A stretch of 64,000 nucleotides of DNA from Psilocybe azurescens. Taxonomy: Eukaryota; Basidiomycota; Agaricomycetes; Agaricales; Agrocybaceae. A model generated the notes under the pieces. The model saw only the letters and a list, made by a program, of their open reading frames with translations. It was not told the DNA's origin and did not search any database. Numbering within the stretch: the stretch's first letter is position 1; every line of letters begins with the position of its first letter. The stretch lies in the NCBI GenBank assembly GCA_023853785.1, contig JAJIRX010000668.1, forward strand, positions 186,001 through 250,000. The letters are read 5' to 3'. The translations under genes and the position numbers were made by a program. Shown here piece after piece: positions 23,404-36,385 of this stretch.

Positions 23404-25413
23404 ATTTAGACTCTTGATCGTATGGGCAGTTTTGCCCTTGGAAGTCGAATATCGAAAGCCCTGATATCTTAGCCGAATAACTGAACTGAGCTCTGAATTT
23501 ATGGTCGACTTCGAGTCCCAAATAGCAAATTCAATAAAGACATTTGGGTCGAGAACTCTCGAGCTCAGCGGCACACGCCTTCATGGTTAAGTAAAGGATT
23601 TATATCTTCCGCAGTGCTGCTTCGAACAATGCAATGTTTCCATCAGACATCCTCATCCCCTTCTTGTACATCAGTTATGCCACCACGGAAATGACGACAA
23701 ATTCATTCAAGTGGTCCCCTCCAAACGTGATCGACGATCGAAATCTGTCATACGGATGAGATGTTCCCATGGAAGGAACTCTTCTCTGTTCTTGCCAGTT
23801 CTTGCCTAGTCTTCTCCAGTCTTCTCCAGTCCTCTCCAGTACCGTAATCCGTCTCTTGTTATCGTTATTGCTGACGGCCGGAAGTAATGCACTCCGCTAC
23901 GGGGAATTATTCATCTCTCGATTAGGAACGCTCGGACTTACTCGCTCCTTTGTCGCTCCTCTGCCCTCAAGGTTCAGGCCCAAAGATTATTCCTGACTTA
24001 TTCTCAGATCCACACACCTGAGATAACGCGGTGGCAGGGGGGAAGGGCGTGGAAAAACTCTCGCTGCACACAAGCGTGTTAGTAGGCCTGACATTCTAAC
24101 AGATCCCTGTCCAACAGTAACTCGTGGACATAATAAGGAAACAAGCGCCCAGAACAGAGGAACTTGCTGATCCATTGTACACGATCGGGGTATCGACTCG
24201 ATAACTTATTATAACTGATAACGTTGAACAGGTCTCGCGCGAGACTGTACGTATACGTATATATAAACTTCATCTTTTGAGTGGTCCATTGATGGACGTT
24301 GTTCCATTTTTAAAAAGAAGTCTAACTGACGTAGCTCAGCATTGTACGGTGGTATTCGGTTATACATATCGACCATGAACTCGTCGTATGCCCCACTTGT
24401 ATCAGCTCTTCACATACTTATTCGATACGCACTCCCTTGGCTCCAAGGGAAGAAACAATGTGGAAAGCGCGAAAGGCTCGCTTTGTTCCTTTGGTGTAGG
24501 ACAAAAGAAGAGTTCGATAGAGCTTCGATCGAAGGACTCTGCGAAAGCCACCGGCGGCAGAGGGGACAAGGAGGTTGGCACGTTGTCCTAAGCGAGCGCA
24601 TCGGACAATATAAACTACTGATTTAATCATAATAACTCGCACAATTTCGCAGTCCGCGCAGTATGAAAGATGAAAACCTAGGGGTCAGGTCAGCTGTTGA
24701 CAATGATCAGGGAGTTTTAGAAGTTGTTCAGAAGACCAAAAACCCCAAAATAACAAATGAGCAATCTCAGAAGACTCGGATGTATATGCAACAAAGCGCA
24801 TGGTTTATGCATAGTTGCTGGGAATGTCGAAAGAAAGGTGAAACCAGCTGAAGAATTGGGGACGTATGTACTATGGTACCACAACAAAACGCAGACAAAA
24901 GAGATACACAGAACATACAGGAAAATGAAGAAGGAGCCTTGAGAGTTTTTGAACAGAAATAGGCAAACAGACGGAGAATCGACGACGAGAATAACAGTAC
25001 AGAAACACAGAGAGGAAAGGAGACAAAACGAGACAAGAACGAGAAGAGCGAGCCACGGTACAAACAAGAAAAAAAGAAGACAAAATGCGGTAATGTTGGT
25101 ACAAAGTTGCAATCGGGAATATATGCTTTATGTTGCTTGGATTGATGGATTGGTTGCAAGAATTCGAAATGAGAAAAGTTGGAAGTTGACAGTGCGTAAT
25201 TGATGAGCAGTTATGTTTGTGGAAGGCATGGGATCCTCTTTCTACCTTCTTTTGCCGTGTAAGAGAACGTCAAGCCGAAGTAGTGAACGTGCGTTCTTGA
25301 AGATAGGTTCTCTTGACAGGAATTTCGGGAGTGAGTGGGAGTGGGAATGGGTTGGTGGGAAGGAGATATTCCATGTCGTAGAGCGCTCGGGAGAAATATG
25401 TAGCGACGATCGT
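23404..25413. other. Gene-poor interval
   Basis: About 2 kb without a supported gene. Open frames on both strands overlap each other and show no protein features. The segment 24880-25100 is strongly purine-biased on the forward strand (GA-rich). Confidence 0.4.
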
Positions 25414-28400
25414 TCAATGCAGATACTTCTCGTTTAGCGCATGGACCTCCTTGGACAGATAGGGCCAAGTTAGAGTCCTTGCCAACTCTTTTTGAGCTTG
25501 CGCTCGTCGCCGCCCGCGCGTTCTTTCGCCAGTTTAATCTCCCATCCACAGAGGTTATACAGCAACCGCATGTTCGGCTGAATGAGCACCGAGAGACGTC
25601 GCGAGCGTACGATCAAGTATGCATCCACGAGCGGCAGACTGAGGTGCTTCATCACATATGCAATCTATAACAAAAGAGGAAGATTTGAATTGAAAATGTG
25701 TCAATGAAGAGCAGAGAACAGATTTAAACGTACAGTGACAGTAGCGCTCCGCGACACGCCCACTCTACAATGCACTAGGACCTGCCCGCCTTCCTGCCTT
25801 GCCTTGTCGATCCAGTCACATATAGGCTCGAGCTGTGGCTCGAGGGTATCTATTCCATCGTCGCACACGCCTTTGATGTCCAGCACCTTGATGCGCCCTT
25901 CGCGCTCCTCGATCCACAGTGAGCCATGTCCACCTGGTCCTTTTCCCGGTACGAAGTGCGCACCAGGCCCGGGACGATGGCATGCCCCAGATGAGCCGCC
26001 TCCTCCGCCGTGCATGATCATATGATGCGGAGGCGGCACAAGCGCGCATTCACCCACAGACACGACGTGCGTGATACCCAGTGCATGGAGCATATACACA
26101 TTCGAGGCGTGATTCCTATTCGGCAAAGAAAAAAGGAATAAACGGTCAGATCGAAGAATAAAAGAAGATATCGCGAAGGTTACGCGAGGAGGACGTACAG
26201 ATTTCCAAGATACAAAAACGGCAGCACCCTGCTGGGGAAACTCCCATCGAACCGCGGGTCATTGAACCAGGACTGGTGATCGCCTCCAAACAGACTCGGG
26301 AGCCACGGGCTCGTGCTCGCCCTCGGCCGTCCCTTGACCACACCTACCATTTGGGGCTGTGGCTGCGGCTGCTGCGTCGTAAACCCAGATGCAGGTGTGG
26401 CCGGCAAACTCCCAAACTCGAACTGCGGCTTCTGCGAGAACTGCGACGCAGATGTGCTCTGTTGCGACGACATCACTCTCGAAAGCGATGCTAACGACGA
26501 CGACGACGACGTTGCACCAGAAACAGCACTTACGGCAACTTGATGCTGGGATTGCTGTTGTTGCTGCTGCAGGTAACCAGGCGCATGCGCGAACGACACC
26601 GACTTGGCAGCAGGTCGCCCCGTAAACGCAGTCGGAGTCGAGCCCGACGACGAGCTCGAATTCGAATTCGAGATTGCGTGCGAGTTCGCAGCCGAAGCAC
26701 CAGACCCAGACCAGTACCCTCCTCGTGCGGGTACAACCACAGGCCCGCCCGCAGTCCGCTTCCCATTCGCATTGATACTCCCACCCATAGTCGACGACGA
26801 CGATGACGAAAGATACACCCCCGCGGCCATGCGTTCTCTCTCCCTCTCCCTCTCACGCTCCTTCTCTTTCTCGCGCTCTCTCTCCTCCCGCAGCCGTCCC
26901 TCCACCCGCCGGAGCACCCCGAGATCGCTTTGATACACGAAAAAGCTCCGCCGCTTCTCCACCTGCAGCTCCAGATACGCCTCGGGCAGCATCAACGACT
27001 TGATCGCCATGAGCAGACACAGGGCAGGCACCGACGACTCGGTGTATCCGTCCGATGAGTAGAGGAGTATCTTGAGCGGCCGCGAGCGGGCTTGCACCGG
27101 CGTGGGTGGGTGGTGGACGACCGATATCGAGGACGAGGACGGCGAGGTCATCGACCGCATGCGCGCGGGGTGCGGTGGAAGAGGGCCGGAAGGCGGCGGT
27201 GTCGGTGCTGCCCTGCTTGTATTGCTGCTATTGCCGCTCGAACCACCCACGCCCGGGAACGACGTGAACGAAGGCATCAACGACGTGACCGACGACCAAC
27301 GCCTCGAGCCCGCACCACTAGCCGGTGCCGGTGTCGGAGATGGAGACCTCGCAGCAGTAGCAGCTTGCATATCCTGCGGTGGTGGTGGGGTAATAACAGG
27401 CACCGGCAGCGGTTGAATCCACTTCTCCAAAAAGCGGACGACAGGCATGAGCGCGACCATCGTCGCCTGCGAGTTCGCGGGCGAGCTGGGGAACGGCAAG
27501 TGGATGACCGCATTCGCATGGGGCGGCGGGCGCGGGGGCGTCGGCGGCGCAGGACAGCTTCGGATCCTCGCCTGCTCCACCTCGCTCTTGCCCGCAGATA
27601 AATGCACGAGCCGCTCTGCCCACGCGCGCTCCCACCTTTCGCGCCACATCACGTCCAGCATGCCGAGGTGCTCCTCCGCTGCACGCAGATGCGCCGCGGA
27701 CGGGAACGGCGCGAGGTCGTGGCACTCCACGCAGATGTCGTATCCGAACCCGTGCACCGGGTCGTTCGTCGCGGTGTAATTGAACGGGTCGTCCTCCGGC
27801 AGGGCGTCTTCGTCTTCATGCTCTTCTTCTCCTTCTCCTTGTTCTGGAACACCCAATTCACCCAGCCCACCCTCATACTCCTTCAGAAGTCCATCTACGC
27901 CCCTCAAATGGCTTGTCAGCGTCTTCCAGTCCCATCTCGCGACCTCCACTTCTCCGCCTGCGCGTGCCATACTAGCCACATGTCTAAACTGACTGGGCAC
28001 GTCAGGCGTCAACGGCACATCTCCCGAATTACCCAAATAAACCTGGCCAACACGGGGATCCCACACGGGCGCTGCCATATCACCCTCCGAGTCGACATGA
28101 GCGATTGATTTCGGAGAACGCGCAGACGTCATCGAGGATGACGATGCGGGCGTCGATATACCACCAGCGGCACCCAAAATAGGTGGCAGACTGATAATTT
28201 CAGACGCCTTGGTCAAGTCCCGCATCTCCTCTCGCTCGCGAAGCGCAAAATCGACCGTGTTGGGTAACAGATGCAGCTCGTCATCGTCGTCGTTGTCGGT
28301 ATCATCCTTCTCTTGCTCCTTCTGAATATTCCCTACAATCTGGTCCACATCTTCATCCACATCCATCGCATCCACATCGATGCCTCCGTCCGTATCAACA

Positions 28401-31400
28401 ACCATATCCATCCCCTCCGTGTTTCCTCCCCTTTGCTTCATCTTCATCCTGCGCTCCTCATCCTCCTTCTCCTTCTCTCTCAACTCAACAATATGTCCAT
28501 CCGGCCCATCCGTATGCGCACCTCCATCCATCAACGCCCCGCTTCCGCCTAAAGTCGCAGCAGCAGTGCCAGACTCAACCGGACTAGCGACGCGCGACAC
28601 AGAAGCAGAGCCCACACCACCCGGGACACCCGCGCCACACACCCGCATCATCAAATGCGGCGCCGCCCTCCTCATCTCCTCCTCCCCCGCATCCAGCACA
28701 AACACGTTATACTCCAAAAACTCCTCGCGCCGCTTTCTGAGCGCCTCGACAACGCGTGCGCGTGCTTGCGCGTCGGCGTCCATGTGCTCGTCGTGCGCGT
28801 GCTCGTGCTGATGCTCATTTTGATGTTGATGATGATGGCGCTGGTCCTCCCGGTCATCAACGAAGACCGGTCCAAAAGAAGACCCTGAGGAAGACCCTGA
28901 AGAAGTAGACGACGATACCTCTTCCTGCTCCGACAACGCGCGCTCGGATGCGGAATTCACCGCCATCGCAGCAGCAGCGGAAATCGACGCATCATCAAGC
29001 CCAGCAGCTCGAAGCCTCTCAGCGCGTTTCGCGCGGATCGCTGTTTTAAATCGCCGCGCCAGGGCTAGCGCGGCGGGTGTGGCGCCATACGGGGAGTACA
29101 CGACGATGTCGGAGAGCGTTGCATATATGGGCTGTTTGTCGTAGGGGGAAAGGGGAAAGAAATTTTTTGGTCAGAATAGGGTGTGATGGATGACGACGGT
29201 TGGAAAACAAAAAGTGAAATGAGAAAAAATTGGAAACGAAAAAAGTTTTGTTGCGATACAGAAAGAGAATTTTTTTTAAAAAAAAAAACAAACAAATTGG
29301 AGATATTGCAATGCCATCAGGCAAATGTTGGAACATCTCGTCTGCGTCCAGCTTCGTCCTGGGTCATGCATTGCATTCTCAACCGTTATTGCCATGCACC
29401 AACGCCGAACGTCGACATTATGAATTGTGGACAAAGAAAACACCAGAAGGCAGAAGGCCACGAAATCACCATAAAGAGTAAAGGTTCAAGAATGAAAGGA
29501 AGGAAGAACGAAACAACCTGGTCAGGAATGAATAAAACCATCCTATCCTTCCATCCACAAATTCTCTCCGTCAATGCAATACAAAGCAAAGCAATGTCAG
29601 AGCAGATGTCAAGGGTCTCTGCTTTTTGAAATTGAATCCCAATTGATAATTCCAACATCGTCACGACCTCGAAATCTCAATCAAGACAAGAAAAACGCGA
29701 AGAAGGACGCCCAAAACCAAAACCCAGAAACCAAATGCGAAACAGAAAATAAAAACAAAAAGAACGACAAACCACGAAAAAAAAACCAATTCAACTTGAA
29801 TCCCATTCCCGTCAACGTCGGGATCTTGATCAAGAGAAAAACGCGAAGAAGGGCGTCCAAAACCCATTATCCAAACCCAAACCCAAACCCAAACCCAATA
29901 CAAAAGTTGAAAAGGGGAAAGCAACCAAAAAAGAGAAAGAGAGAGAAGAAGAAAAAAGACAAACGAAAAACCAAGCCAAAATAAAAAACACCAAAAACTC
30001 ACCACCTGAATCCCAAAATTCCGCAACGAGATCCCATCCGGCACACGCGCAGGTACGAACTCCCATCCTCTCTCCTCCTCTTCCTCTTCCTCTTCCTCAC
30101 CCTCTTCCTCGCCCTTCTTCGCATTCACACCCACGCCAAACCCACTAACATCAATCCTCAACCCCCATGCCTACCACCCCTGTCCATCTTCGTAGTCCCA
30201 TTCCCATTAATCGGCACACGCATCTTCGACCCAACCCCGTCTCCGCCGCCCCGCACCCGCCTCAGCAATTCCTTGGGTCTGAACGTAGACGTCAACAGGG
30301 GCGGCTGCGTCGGGTCCGTCGCCTTCGCCTTTGGCTGAGGGCTGGGGCCACGCCGTAGCGTTGGCGTTGGCGTTGGCGTTGGCGTTGGTGGCGGGGTTTC
30401 GCGCGGTCGAATCAGCGCGAGGAAGGTCGGGTCTTCCAGCAGTCGATGATGCTCCCACTGATGTTGATGTTGATGAGGACGCGGACGCGGGTGCGGGTGC
30501 GGGTGTAGGCGACGACGACGCGCCACTGGCACCGGGGGTCGTCGACCCTCTTTCAAGCTCTTCCTGCGCAGACGACGGCGAAGCAGACAAAGGCCCAGCC
30601 TCCCGCGAACGCGAATCCAGCTCCAGCTCCAACAGCGACAGCGCCTCCCCTGCCCCCTCCCCCTCCCCCTTCTTCAACCCCAACCCCACCCCCTACCTCC
30701 TTGGACAGAGGCGAATTCGACACAGGGCTCGCCCACGACGACGCAGGCGACGCCACAAACGACGACGACACCGACGAGGACGAGGATGAAGACGTTGATG
30801 CCGAGGAGTCAGAGGACGACGAGGACGACGAGGAGAGCGGCGAGAGGGGGAGAGCCCCGCGAGGGACGAGGACGCCGCGATCACTTTCGCGTGCGCGTGC
30901 GCGTTGGTCGCTGCGGCGCCGACGACGCTGGTGTCGATGCCCAGCCCGAGCGGGAGCGGTGGTGCGAGCTCAGAAGGAGGAACCGCAGCAGCAGGCCGAT
31001 GCGCAACCGGGTGCATATGCGTGCCCTCATAGTTCCGCTCGTCCTTCCCGTTCCCATCGTGGGCGTCGATCCCCTCCTCCTCCAGAGTGATGGCGATGCC
31101 GTCCGTCTCCGACGCCGGCGACGAGACGACGTGCACGGCGTCGACCTGCATCATATGCATGCTCGTGTGCAGGACAGGCGAGGCGAGAACCGAGTCCTCT
31201 GAGTCGTCTTCATCTTCATCTTCGTTTGGGTCTGCGTCTCCGTCTTGGCTCAAACCCAGACGCTGTCCAGGAGTCGAGATTTTGGCTTTCGAAGCAGAAG
31301 CAGAAGCAGGGGGAAGCAGACACCCCCACGGGCGGCGGCGGGGAGGGCCAACGACGCCGCGGCGTCGCCGGTCGCCTGGAGCATGAGCAGTATGTCCTGC

Positions 31401-32139
31401 TCGTCCTCGTCCAGGACGAGCTCGCGCCCCTCCTCCCTCTCGCCCTCTATCTCCTCGTCGTCGTCGTCGCCGTACGACGAGGAGCAGTCCGAGCAGTCCT
31501 CGGTGCTCGAGTCGGACGAGGAGGGCGCGCACGCGGCGTCGAGGTCCTGCGCGTCGTGTTCGTCGGACGCCGACGCCGCAGTGGCTATGGCGGCAGCAGC
31601 AGCGGCAGAGCCTGTGGCTGTGGTGGCAGCAGAGGACGCAGCAGTGGTGGTGGTTGGTGCGACGACGGGTTTACGGCGGAGGACTCTCAGGGATGTGTAG
31701 TCGCCCTCCCTCTCAAGGTCCTCCTCGCACACGACCCACACCAGGCCTCTGTAATTCGGGACCTTGGGCGTGATCCTCGCATTCGGATCGTGCTGGTGCG
31801 AGTGTTGATGCTGGTGGTGCTGATGCTGCCTAGCACCCGCAGAGCCAGAGCCAGCTGCAGCAGCGAACGACGAGGACGCAAAAAGGTGTTCTGAGCGTGG
31901 TTGTCGCCCTCGAGGCCGTGCAGGAAGGGAAAGAGGGTGTTGTCCGGCGGGTGGGCGAGGGTGTGCTGGAGATGGAAGTTGGCGAACTGGTGTGCGGATA
32001 GTGCGCGGATGGGCTGGGGTTGGGACTGGGGCAGGGGGTGGCGGTGGGGGCGATTACGGGATTTGTCCTTGGCACTGTGCAGAGCGGGGAGGGCGTCGAG
32101 CAGGCCGGGGGGATAGACGAGCCCGTTGGTGATGTCCAT
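25414..32139 (-). CDS. PPS1: Pps1-like dual-specificity protein phosphatase, very large
   Basis: The 5' part starts MDITNGLVYPPGLLDALPAL, then LSAHQFANFHLQHTLAHPPD and FLHGLEGDNHAQNTF. After a Ser/Ala/His-rich insert comes VWVVCEEDLEREGDYTSLRV. A long low-complexity region follows, then FVPARVPDGISLRNFGIQ. An intron of about 880 bp leads to the main exon (26199-29131), starting PIYATLSDIVVYSPYGATPA and containing PVHGFGYDICVECHDLAPFP, KILLYSSDGYTESSVPALCL and RVLPFLYLGNL. Exon 25734-26115 carries GITHVVSVGE and the phosphatase loop VHCRVGVSRSAT (Cys nucleophile, Arg). The last exon (25414-25664) ends WPYLSKEVHALNEKYLH. Yeast Pps1 affects S-phase entry. Single-base losses are inferred at 25489-25493, 30162-30166, 30689-30693, 30855-30858, 31309-31313 and 31880-31884. 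Exon limits in 30-31.7 kb are uncertain. Confidence 0.85.
29132..30010 (-). other. Long intron of the Pps1-like gene with internal duplication
   Basis: The interval between GIQ and PIYATLSD is about 880 bp, over ten times the usual intron here. On the forward strand a segment with AACGCGAAGAAGGACGCCC (about 29694) recurs as AACGCGAAGAAGGGCGTCC (about 29841), so part of it is duplicated. It also has an AAACCC run (29870-29900) and a T8A11 tract at 29270. A small exon hidden inside cannot be excluded. Confidence 0.5.
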
Positions 32140-34125
32140 GCATGCGCTCTCAGAGTAGACAGTAATTGAAAAGAAGGGTTATGGTTTATTGGGGCAGCAA
32201 TCAACGGACCTAAATTTGAAACCATCTTATCAAAACACATACAACCCACTGCCGAGCCAATGCCGTCCACCCCATGACCACCACCTAACTATACCACCAC
32301 ATTGACTTTTTGACATCGTGTCATAAACAACATCCCGCCAATCACCATCTAGCTCGTTCAAGTCTTTCCATTGCCTCTACCTGAGCTCTGGGACACCAAC
32401 CACCACCACGCCGTCCATCTCACCTCCAGTGCGCCACACTACTAAGTTATCATCAATTTCAAATTCCTGCCTCACCCCCGGTCGATCACAGCAGTGCCTT
32501 ATTTGTACAAGTATACCGCCGCGTATTTATATCTCCTTCCCAAAGCTCTGTCCCAACCTCCGATCACCCCTTGACCCCACCCTATTCAATATTCAATTAA
32601 ATTATCAGCACCACCTGCGCAACCCAAACATAACAACCGCCTCACGGTGTTCTTCCGAGCGCCAACGGCTCCTGCGCCCTCCTCCACGTATTCAGCGATG
32701 CACACACATACGTGATCGTGTGTATCCCGATGCGCCACACATCCGACACAGAGGATCCAACTCAAATTCCCAGCCCCATGCGCATATCCAACAACGAGTT
32801 TCCCAACACCGGTATGCCTCCGCTTCGTATCTTCGAGGCCAGACTCGATTTGCGTACGATGATTATCGACAAGCGTTAATAGCCGTATGCGTACAAGTAT
32901 AGCTATCAATACTAGCTTTCAGCAGAGCCTCGTCAGCAAATACAACTACATAGTATTATCTTGAGCGTCCTCTTATCCACTGGCATCATTCGTTATCATC
33001 GACGCATCCCAGACGTCTTGTCAATCCTGAATCCCAAGTCGACGAGCCACAGCCTAGTCCGAATCCCTGTCCAAGTCCGCGCACAGTGGCAGCCCAACAT
33101 CAATTGCGCAATCGCATTGAATTAGAATCCCAACGACACTAAGCATATTCACGTTCTTCTTCTAGGCTCGAGCTTTCTCCTCTTAGGTTTTTTGTTATCT
33201 TCTGTTCTTCTTCTTCTGCTGCTTCTTTGGACTCTCTTCGTCCGTCGCGAACGTAGTGCCCGGGTACATTACTACACATTCTTCGTCACCATAAAAGCCT
33301 TATTTATTTAAAAGCCGGTAAATGCCCACTGACCAGAGTATCTATCTATCAGTGATCATCGCACTAAACACGAGTCGAGGCCAAAGCCAAAGCCGACTCG
33401 CATTCAGATGCATGGATCGAGGCTCCAATCTATTCATTGCATCCATTCTAATGTCTTCCAAGCCTTTCTTTGTCTTGCCTTTTTCATCGTCAAGCTGTCT
33501 CACTCACTCCATAATGGTACAGCATAAGCACAAATCCGGAATCAGATCCAAATCAGCGCGCCTCCAAATTTAACCCGACTCCGCTTCCAAATCCAAATCC
33601 ACCTCTCCGTCTCCAAATCTAAATCTAAATCCATCGCAGGTCCAAAGTGCAAATTCACCTCCTATTTTAAATAAAGCAGCCGCGCATACATTGACAAAAA
33701 TAAAACTTCGGAGCTAACCGCGGACAGTCTCCGAGTCGTCGACGTCGGACGGACCCACCGGCACTCCAAGTAACTAACACCAACTACTTGCCAGTATTTC
33801 CAAAAATTTCCTATCGTACCGTAGCGCTCAATCCGCGTCGTACACACCCACCCGTCCAATTCCCATGCCCATTAAAATACTTACATAACACAACACTACA
33901 CAATATCCCAAAAATCACACTCTTGACCAAGCGCACCCACACCCCTCTGAATCCGTCGACATCATGTTCCGGAATGATGAACCCGCTGCGCTAAAAATAG
34001 CTCACAGTCACCCTTGCACACATCCCGGACCTAAACCCAAACCCACACATAACATCCCCCCTTAATTATGGAATGGACCCAGACCTTTACGACGTCAATC
34101 CCACACGCACTTGCACTCACACACG
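32140..34125. other. Gene-poor C-rich interval upstream of the Pps1-like gene
   Basis: Rich in CCAC, CCAAAT and CTTCTT tracts on the forward strand; 33540-33660 is built of degenerate AATCCAAATC units. Probably the promoter and long 5' leader of the phosphatase gene plus spacer. No supported gene; the open frames at 32429-32902 and 33322-33573 look like chance. Confidence 0.4.
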
Positions 34126-36060
34126 CACACACACCCATCCACTCACTTGGCGTACACCGGCGACCGGGCGCGGTCTATACTTGAGCACCCAAGGCTACTC
34201 ATTAGGCGCTCGCCAAGTCCCCCATCACCAGCAGCAGAGCACGAGCGCCAACCCACCCGCAGGACCGGGTCCCCTGGACCACCGCAGCTAAAATTACGCT
34301 CAGCCACAAATCCAAGTGGGCATGAGGCTGCTGCTTATGGCAGTCGTAACTCGTAGTATGCTATGCTATGTAGCCGGGCCTTCAATTTCAAATTGAAGGG
34401 GCTTGTCCGCATGGGTGTAGTAGGTGCAGTGCTATATGGGATAGTTATGTCGAGGATCGTCGATCACAGTGATCGTGATCGTGATGGACAGTGCTCGCGG
34501 GTCGTTCCTATTCAATGCCAGTGAGTCTCCATATCCATGGCTTATTGGAGTCGCACTTCATATAATATCGATGTCTGTCTAGGAGAGACCAATGGGAGTC
34601 CGATTATAACAACTAGCTGGCACAAAAACTACTCAGCTACTACTACTCCTACATCACTCGCCTGGCAATGCATCCTGCATCCTCCCTTCTCCCGATCATA
34701 AGTCCGTGACGGCGTTAGTGGTGTTATCAAGCTCCGAGCCAGGGCGCCTAATGAACAGCCTTGAGTACTTGAGCATAGATCGCCAGGTCGTTTCCCCCGG
34801 TCACCGGTGTACGACAACTGAGTGAGTGAATGGGTGTGTGTCGCTGTATTTCCGTCAGAACTTGGTCAGAGCATGGACTAGAGCAAGAGCGCTAAGCCAC
34901 CCGCAGGACCCCCTGGACCACTCCAGCTAAAATTAAGTCCAGCCACAAATCCAAGTAGGTATGAGTCTGCTACTTATGGCAGTCGTAACTCGTAGTATGC
35001 TATGCTATGTAGCCGGGCCTGCAATTTCAAATTGAAGGGGCTTGTCCGCATGGGTGTAGTAGGTGTAGTGCTATATGGGATAGTTATGTCGAGGATCATC
35101 GATCGCAGTGATCGTGATGTGATGAACAAATGGTGCTCGCGGGCCATTCCCTTTCAATGTCCGTGTGTCTCCATATCCATGGCCTATTGGAGGCGCACAC
35201 GGCATAATATCGATGTCTGTCTAGGAGAGACTAATGGGAGTCCGATTTTAACAACTAGCTGGCACAAAAGCTATTCAGCTATCAATACTCCTACTTCATT
35301 CGCCCGGCAATACATCCTGCATCCCTTCCTTCTCCCGAACATACGTGCGTGTACGTACATAAGTAAGTTCTGGCGGAAATACAGTGACACACACCCATTC
35401 ACTCACTCACTTGCCGCACACCGGCGACCGGGGGCGGTCTATACTTAAGTGTGACTCAAGGCTATTCATTAGGCGCCCTAGCCCGGAGCTCGACAAGTCC
35501 ACCATCACTAGTAGCAGAGTAAGAGCGCTAAACCACCCCCCCCTGGACCACTCCAGCTAAAATTAAGCTCAGCCACAAATCCAAGTAGGCATGATGCTGC
35601 TACTTATAGCAGTCGCATTCGCAGTATGCTAGAGTATGTAGTCCCTTCAATTTCAAATTCAAGGTATCCGCATGTGTGTAGTAGTAGTTGTAGTGCTATA
35701 TGGCATAGCTCTGTCGAGGATTATCGATCGCAGTGATCGTGATCGTGATCGTGATCGTGGTTGTGATTGTGATTATGGTGGAGCTCGCGAGTCATGGCCC
35801 ATGGGAGTCGCATATACCAAAAATATAATGAACATTGAACTCAAACCGCCGCAGGTCACATATCATCGACGTCTCTCTCAGGATAGACTAATGGGAGTCC
35901 GATTATAACAACTAGCTGGCACAAAAACCACTCAGCTATTACTACCAGTGCTTCATTCGCCTGACAATGCCATCCTTCCTTCTCCCGAACATACGTGCGT
36001 GTATGTACGTCCATAAATATGTCCATGTTCTGACGGAAATGCAGTGACATAAGTATAGGT
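34126..36060. repeat. Satellite-like block: three diverged copies of a roughly 630-bp unit, one segment inverted
   Basis: A B-segment starting CAGCTAAAATTA, with CCACAAATCCAAGTAGG, then a palindromic CAATTTCAAATTGAAG, then GTCCGCATGGGTGTAGTAGG, begins near 34286, 34925 and 35553 (spacing about 639 and 628 bp). An A-segment (CACCCATTCACTCAC, CACCGGCGACCGGG, TTCATTAGGCGCC) lies before copies 1 and 3 in direct orientation (about 34131 and 35390). Before copy 2 it is inverted (about 34696-34867). Each copy also carries ATCGATCGCAGTGATCGTGA and TAACAACTAGCTGGCACAAA. Copies 1 and 2 are most alike in the B-segment. No long open frame is kept between copies, so this is non-coding repeat DNA or decayed transposon sequence. 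Confidence 0.8.
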
Positions 36061-36130
36061 AGACCCTTGCCATTTCATATCTATGAAGTTAAAACGAACC
36101 TAACGTGCTGCATCATATTAAGAAGAGCCC

Positions 36131-36385
36131 AGCCGGGTACTTATCTTGCAGTCAATTCTTCAATTATTAAGTGTCAGCGACAAATTCCAAGACCCGTTTT
36201 CACACAGAACCAGTGAGAACGAGTACGTGGTTCACTGCAGACCCTACTCAGCTTACCCTTCAGCCGGGTACTCATCCTGCAGCCGATTCTTCAATCAAGT
36301 GTCAGCGACAAAATCAAAGACCCGTTCTCATACAGAATCGACGAGAACGAGCACGCGGTTCCCTCTACTCAGCCTACCCTTCCAT
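36131..36385. repeat. Tandem duplication, period about 130 bp
   Basis: Two adjacent copies begin CAGCCGGGTACT (36131 and 36261) and share TGTCAGCGACAAA, AGACCCGTT and GAGAACGAG blocks in the same order with scattered substitutions and small indels. They lie just after the satellite-like block. Confidence 0.75.

Noticed and set aside
27092..27601. Forward Arg/His-rich open frame of 169 codons
   Set aside because: Antisense to the main exon of the Pps1-like phosphatase; the arginine bias comes from GC-rich codons on the other strand.
28271..28811. Forward Ser/Leu/Ile-rich frames
   Set aside because: Antisense to the phosphatase exon, which has the conserved Pps1 blocks.
29870..29900. AAACCC repeats as an internal telomere tract
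   Set aside because: Only about four units of TTTGGG type, not the fungal TTAGGG, and inside an intron of a gene-coding locus.
30701..31894. Several overlapping forward frames rich in Asp/Glu or Arg
   Set aside because: Shadows of the serine-rich low-complexity coding region on the reverse strand.
34105..34356. Forward Thr/His-rich open frames in the repeat block
   Set aside because: They arise from CAC/ACA microsatellite and are not preserved in the other repeat copies.
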